10,260 bases of DNA from Verrucomicrobia bacterium UBA2970. Lineage in GTDB: Bacteria; Verrucomicrobiota; Verrucomicrobiia; Limisphaerales; AAA164-E04. The translations under genes and the position numbers were made by a program. The notes beneath the pieces are model-generated. The model did not search any database. It was not told the origin of the DNA and saw nothing but the letters and a program-made list of their open reading frames with translations. Below are positions 7,984-10,260 of the stretch, in pieces; the stretch's first letter is position 1, and each line of letters opens with the position of its first letter. The DNA lies in NCBI GenBank assembly GCA_002348345.1, contig DEAY01000101.1, forward strand, positions 2,367 to 12,626, given 5' to 3'.

Positions 7984-8784
7984 CTAGGGCTGACTGACAG
8001 GTGTTTCACCAGTATACCAGCGATAATCGACACCTTGGTCAAACCCGTTGAATTTAATCGTCGAAACATGACCCGGCAACCAGAGGGTATTACAAATGTT
8101 ATTGTGCCGATACCACTCCTTCCACATCTTCCGCTCCGGATACAACCCAGCGAGCGAAAACCGCCATTGGGTCAGGATCTCCTTACTTCCCGGAAAAAGC
8201 CCCAGGGTATCACTCGATCCACCATCCATTTTTTGCTCGGCAGCATCCTGGGCAAGAATCGTTGTATTAGGACTTTGAAATCGGGACAATTTGGGCCGCC
8301 CCCCTGTCGTCAACATTCCATTGATTCCGTATGTGGAGTTTAGCCAAAAACTATGGGGATAACGCAACCCATTCTCGCGCCATTCGTCAACCACCTTGGC
8401 ACTGGGACAGTTAAACAACTCGCGGGACCGCCCAAAATAATCTTGGTAGCCGATCGCCCAATAAGCCAAGGAGTCGTCTTTCTCCAAAGGCACGTTCGAG
8501 TCTGGGCCATTGAACCACATCCCGTGATTGGGAATACTCCCTCCCAGATTAAAGTACTCATCATCATTGTCATCGGCATACATGGTTGTTGCCAAACTGA
8601 TTTGTTTGAGATTGCTCATACACCGAGCGCTCTTCCCCTTTTCCTTCGCCTGGGATAACGCCGGCAACAACATCCCAGCCAGGATGGCGATGATGGCGAT
8701 CACGACCAGCAACTCGATGAGGGTAAACCCGCGGGATTGACCATCCTTGTTCGATTGATCCGATGAGAGAAAAACCAATTTCAT
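7984..8784 (-). CDS. Prepilin-like protein with type IV N-terminal methylation motif
   Basis: From the ATG at 8784 the product is 266 residues. A short charged leader ends at G19, followed by the class III cleavage motif G|FTLIE (F20, with E24 at +5) and the hydrophobic helix LLVVIAIIAILAGMLLPAL (25-43). A prepilin peptidase would cut after G19 and methylate F20. The rest resembles the pseudopilin-like family abundant in Verrucomicrobiota and Planctomycetota: CMSNLKQISLA near 55-65, FNCPSAK near 124-130, TYGINGM near 151-157, and a C-terminal WLPGHVSTIKFNGF that resembles the end of the H-X9-DG family. The reading frame opens at a GTG at 8811, but the ATG at 8784 gives the usual short leader and is preferred; its ribosome site is weak. 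In this group such proteins are often numerous and not part of a full pilus operon; no other pilus or secretion gene is visible here. Confidence 0.9.
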   Translation of the reverse strand: MKLVFLSSDQSNKDGQSRGFTLIELLVVIAIIAILAGMLLPALSQAKEKGKSARCMSNLKQISLATTMYADDNDDEYFNLGGSIPNHGMWFNGPDSNVPLEKDDSLAYWAIGYQDYFGRSRELFNCPSAKVVDEWRENGLRYPHSFWLNSTYGINGMLTTGGRPKLSRFQSPNTTILAQDAAEQKMDGGSSDTLGLFPGSKEILTQWRFSLAGLYPERKMWKEWYRHNNICNTLWLPGHVSTIKFNGFDQGVDYRWYTGETPVSQP

Positions 8785-8844
8785 TTTCTTAGGTCCGGCG
8801 AAAAACAACACGCTTTGATCGATGTCCGACTTGGCACCCTTTTT

Positions 8845-8873
8845 ATACTAATATGTTCCCGTGCCCCCAATAA
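8845..8873 (-). promoter_or_regulatory. Candidate sigma-70-type promoter for the pseudopilin-like gene
   Basis: Minus-strand TTATTG (8873-8868) and TAGTAT (8850-8845) are separated by exactly 17 bases, followed by an A-rich stretch. The predicted transcript would have a leader of roughly 50 bases before the ATG at 8784. This is a pattern match only; the -35 element is imperfect. Confidence 0.4.
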
Positions 8874-8926
8874 CCAGATGTGGCTACCTTTCGCTCCGAT
8901 CCCGGCGGTCATCGGCTCCCAGAACT

Positions 8927-8993
8927 GCAACCACAACCGTTGCCCACACTCTCGGAGTTAACTGGAAAGGGGTTGCAACGTTACGGCAACCAC
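8927..8993. repeat. Paired GTTGC/GCAAC inverted repeats, candidate operator
   Basis: Element A has GCAAC at 8927-8931 and GTTGC at 8939-8943. Element B has GGTTGC at 8971-8976 and GCAACC at 8986-8991, around a nine-base spacer. The octamer GCAACCAC occurs twice, at 8927-8934 and 8986-8993. The elements lie upstream of the pseudopilin promoter candidate and between two divergent genes, which suits a regulator site. Function is inferred from symmetry and position only. Confidence 0.35.
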
Positions 8994-9226
8994 GTGACAG
9001 ATTGGAAACATGGTTTTCAAGATCTCATCCCTGTCACCTCCTTACAGGCAAAAATGAGGGCCCCTCGAGCCTAAAGCGCATTGCAATGGGTCGCCCGTCT
9101 GAGAATCAACCTTGGGAAAAGGGGCACTCTTTGAGCCCTTGCAAGATTCCCCCCCTCTCCATAAGGTCTCCATCACTGTCAAAGCACCGTCCAAGCAATG
9201 ATTGGCCTCGGCTGAAACGAATTCGA

Positions 9227-10260
9227 ATGTACCGCCCGGCATCCAAAACCTCAGCTCGCTACTGGGAGCACCGAATCTACCAGGCCAGCTATCGACGGAA
9301 TGGCAAGACTCGGCACGTCAAGAACTGGTCCATCAAGATCCAGCACCAAGGTATCCGCCGTTCCATCCCTCTGGCAACGACCTCGCGTGGCATGGCGACC
9401 AAGAGGGCCGCCCAGATTTATCAGGCCATTTCATCGGGAGGCTGGAGCGCAGCGGACGAACTACTCAACCAGTTGCCACACCCTTTATCCTCACCTCGCC
9501 AACCTTCCCTCGGACACCCCGACGGCACCCATACCCAGAGCTACTGGAAGCCACGCCTTTCCAGGAGAAACTACCTTGATCACGCAGGCCTTCCGTCCAG
9601 CGAACAATGGTCCGTCAAAATCGAGCGCGCGGGTCTCAACGACTATTTCCCCACCCAATCCAAAACAATCGATTCAGCCGTCACCTTCGGAAACCAACTT
9701 CTTCAAGTGATCGAAAACGAGGGTTGGCATTCCGCCTGCCGGCGCTTTTCTCGCGAATTCACAATGGCAATCTTCTGGTCAGTCGACCCCCTCTCCTGCA
9801 CCTACTCCACCATGCTCACCTTAGTTGAAAAAGAACTCCCTCGGCGAAGGAGATGGGAGGCGAAGGCCAGGACGGTTGCGGTGATCGAACCCCGCGAAGA
9901 GATTCGAAATACCATTGCTTATTGGCTTACTCAGAATCGGGGCTTCCGAGTCTCGGTGCTCGAAACCCCTGAAGAGGCCCAAGAACACCTCAAGAACAAC
10001 CGCTGTGACTTGGTACTTCTCAACCGGCAGTCATTTGACCTCACAACGTTAACCCGAACGCGGCTAGGAACGAGCAACCGCCCCCCGCCGGCGATCCTCG
10101 GCTATGGTCTTTACGAGGACAGCAACCAGATTTTTCGTTCGGTCACCGGGGTGAACCGTGGTTATTATCTTCGCCGCCGTCCTCCCTCTGCTCTCCTTGA
10201 GCCGATTGCCTTCCCCGCGAACAAGACGGCCCTCGCCACCACTATTCCAAGTACGGTCAA
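9227..10260 (+). CDS. Putative regulator: two integrase-arm-like domains plus degenerate receiver domain (3' end outside window)
   Basis: The frame is open from the ATG at 9227 to the window edge (344 codons seen), with an upstream in-frame TGA at 9131-9133. Residues 12-80 and 106-174 are two copies of one domain: YW at 12-13 and 106-107, W-S-[IV]-K-I at 34-38 and 128-132, and GW at 72-73 and 166-167, all at identical spacing. The first copy (NWSIKIQHQGIRRSIPLATT, then an Ala-rich helix with IYQAISSGGW) resembles the N-terminal arm region of verrucomicrobial tyrosine recombinases. Residues about 215-330 resemble a NarL-type receiver (TVAVIEPREEIRN, CDLVLLNRQ, YEDSNQIFRS, GYYLRRRPPSALLEPI). 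The phosphoacceptor Asp position is N266 and the conserved Lys position is R316, so it should not be phosphorylated. An HTH output domain may lie beyond the window. No clear ribosome site precedes the ATG. The assignment as a regulator is inference. Confidence 0.72.
   Translation, partial: MYRPASKTSARYWEHRIYQASYRRNGKTRHVKNWSIKIQHQGIRRSIPLATTSRGMATKRAAQIYQAISSGGWSAADELLNQLPHPLSSPRQPSLGHPDGTHTQSYWKPRLSRRNYLDHAGLPSSEQWSVKIERAGLNDYFPTQSKTIDSAVTFGNQLLQVIENEGWHSACRRFSREFTMAIFWSVDPLSCTYSTMLTLVEKELPRRRRWEAKARTVAVIEPREEIRNTIAYWLTQNRGFRVSVLETPEEAQEHLKNNRCDLVLLNRQSFDLTTLTRTRLGTSNRPPPAILGYGLYEDSNQIFRSVTGVNRGYYLRRRPPSALLEPIAFPANKTALATTIPSTV
9260..9466 (+). repeat. First copy of the duplicated protein domain in the regulator
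   Basis: This encodes residues 12-80 of the plus-strand regulator. It is the better-preserved copy, with a basic beta-strand region (NWSIKIQHQGIRRSIPL) and an Ala-rich helix ending in GGW. It is a repeat at protein level; the DNA copies are strongly diverged. Confidence 0.6.
9542..9748 (+). repeat. Second, diverged copy of the duplicated domain in the regulator
   Basis: This encodes residues 106-174, offset by exactly 94 residues from the first copy. The anchors YW, W-S-V-K-I and GW are kept at unchanged spacing. Most basic surface residues of copy one (such as IRRS) are replaced by LNDY, so it may no longer bind DNA. Confidence 0.55.

Larger units (their letters stand above)
8812..9226. other. 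Divergent intergenic region between the pseudopilin-like gene and the regulator
   Basis: About 415 bases hold no convincing gene. The pseudopilin promoter candidate is at its left end and the paired GTTGC/GCAAC inverted repeats lie at 8927-8993. A short perfect palindrome (GAGGG-C-CCCTC) occurs near 9056-9066, and a weak bulged hairpin (AAGGG near 9118, CCCTT near 9135) lies further right. I could not identify a convincing plus-strand promoter or ribosome site for the gene at 9227. Confidence 0.5.

Noticed and set aside
8880..9074. Plus-strand GTG-started frame of 64 codons in the intergenic region
   Set aside because: No ribosome site, no recognisable family, and it covers the inverted repeats.
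9202..9828. Several overlapping plus-strand frames in the regulator region
   Set aside because: They are out-of-frame readings of the long gene from 9227, whose frame stays open to the window end and has recognisable domains.

Overview
This window most likely comes from a member of the Verrucomicrobiota or a close relative. The inference rests on protein style, not on a marker gene. It holds a pseudopilin with the GFTLIELLVVIAIIAILAGM N-terminus and short C-terminal form common in that group, a redoxin/cytochrome c/copper-monooxygenase fusion, a secreted SUMF1-like protein with an exosortase-substrate-like front end, and LamG-type surface protein modules. There is no tRNA, rRNA, CRISPR array or transposase.

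Layout: positions 1-8811 are almost entirely minus-strand. In order of transcription they hold a type IV/II pseudopilin-like protein (8784-7984), a small lipoprotein (7897-7520), a broken LamG-type surface protein gene (about 7488-6082) closed by a strong intrinsic terminator (6019-6053), a secreted SUMF1/FGE-like protein (5932-3887), a polysaccharide deacetylase fused to an HTH-like segment and a C-terminal beta-rich domain (3730-1988), and a redoxin/heme c/copper type II monooxygenase-like protein (1885-104). The last three lie head to tail with gaps of about 100-160 bases and could be co-transcribed, but no sequence signal proves it.

About 415 bases (8812-9226) separate the pseudopilin from a divergent plus-strand gene that starts at 9227 and runs off the window end. 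It has no in-window stop codon. Its product has two copies of a domain resembling the N-terminal arm-type DNA-binding region of tyrosine recombinases, at an exact 94-residue period, followed by a receiver-like domain that has lost the phosphoacceptor Asp and other key residues. It looks like a phosphorylation-independent regulator and is the most unusual item here. The intergenic region contains a plausible pseudopilin promoter and paired GTTGC/GCAAC inverted repeats that could be an operator.

Most intact products carry export signals (signal peptides, a lipobox, a prepilin leader), so the window is mainly a cell-envelope and secreted-protein region. The window gives no direct evidence that the genes form one pathway.
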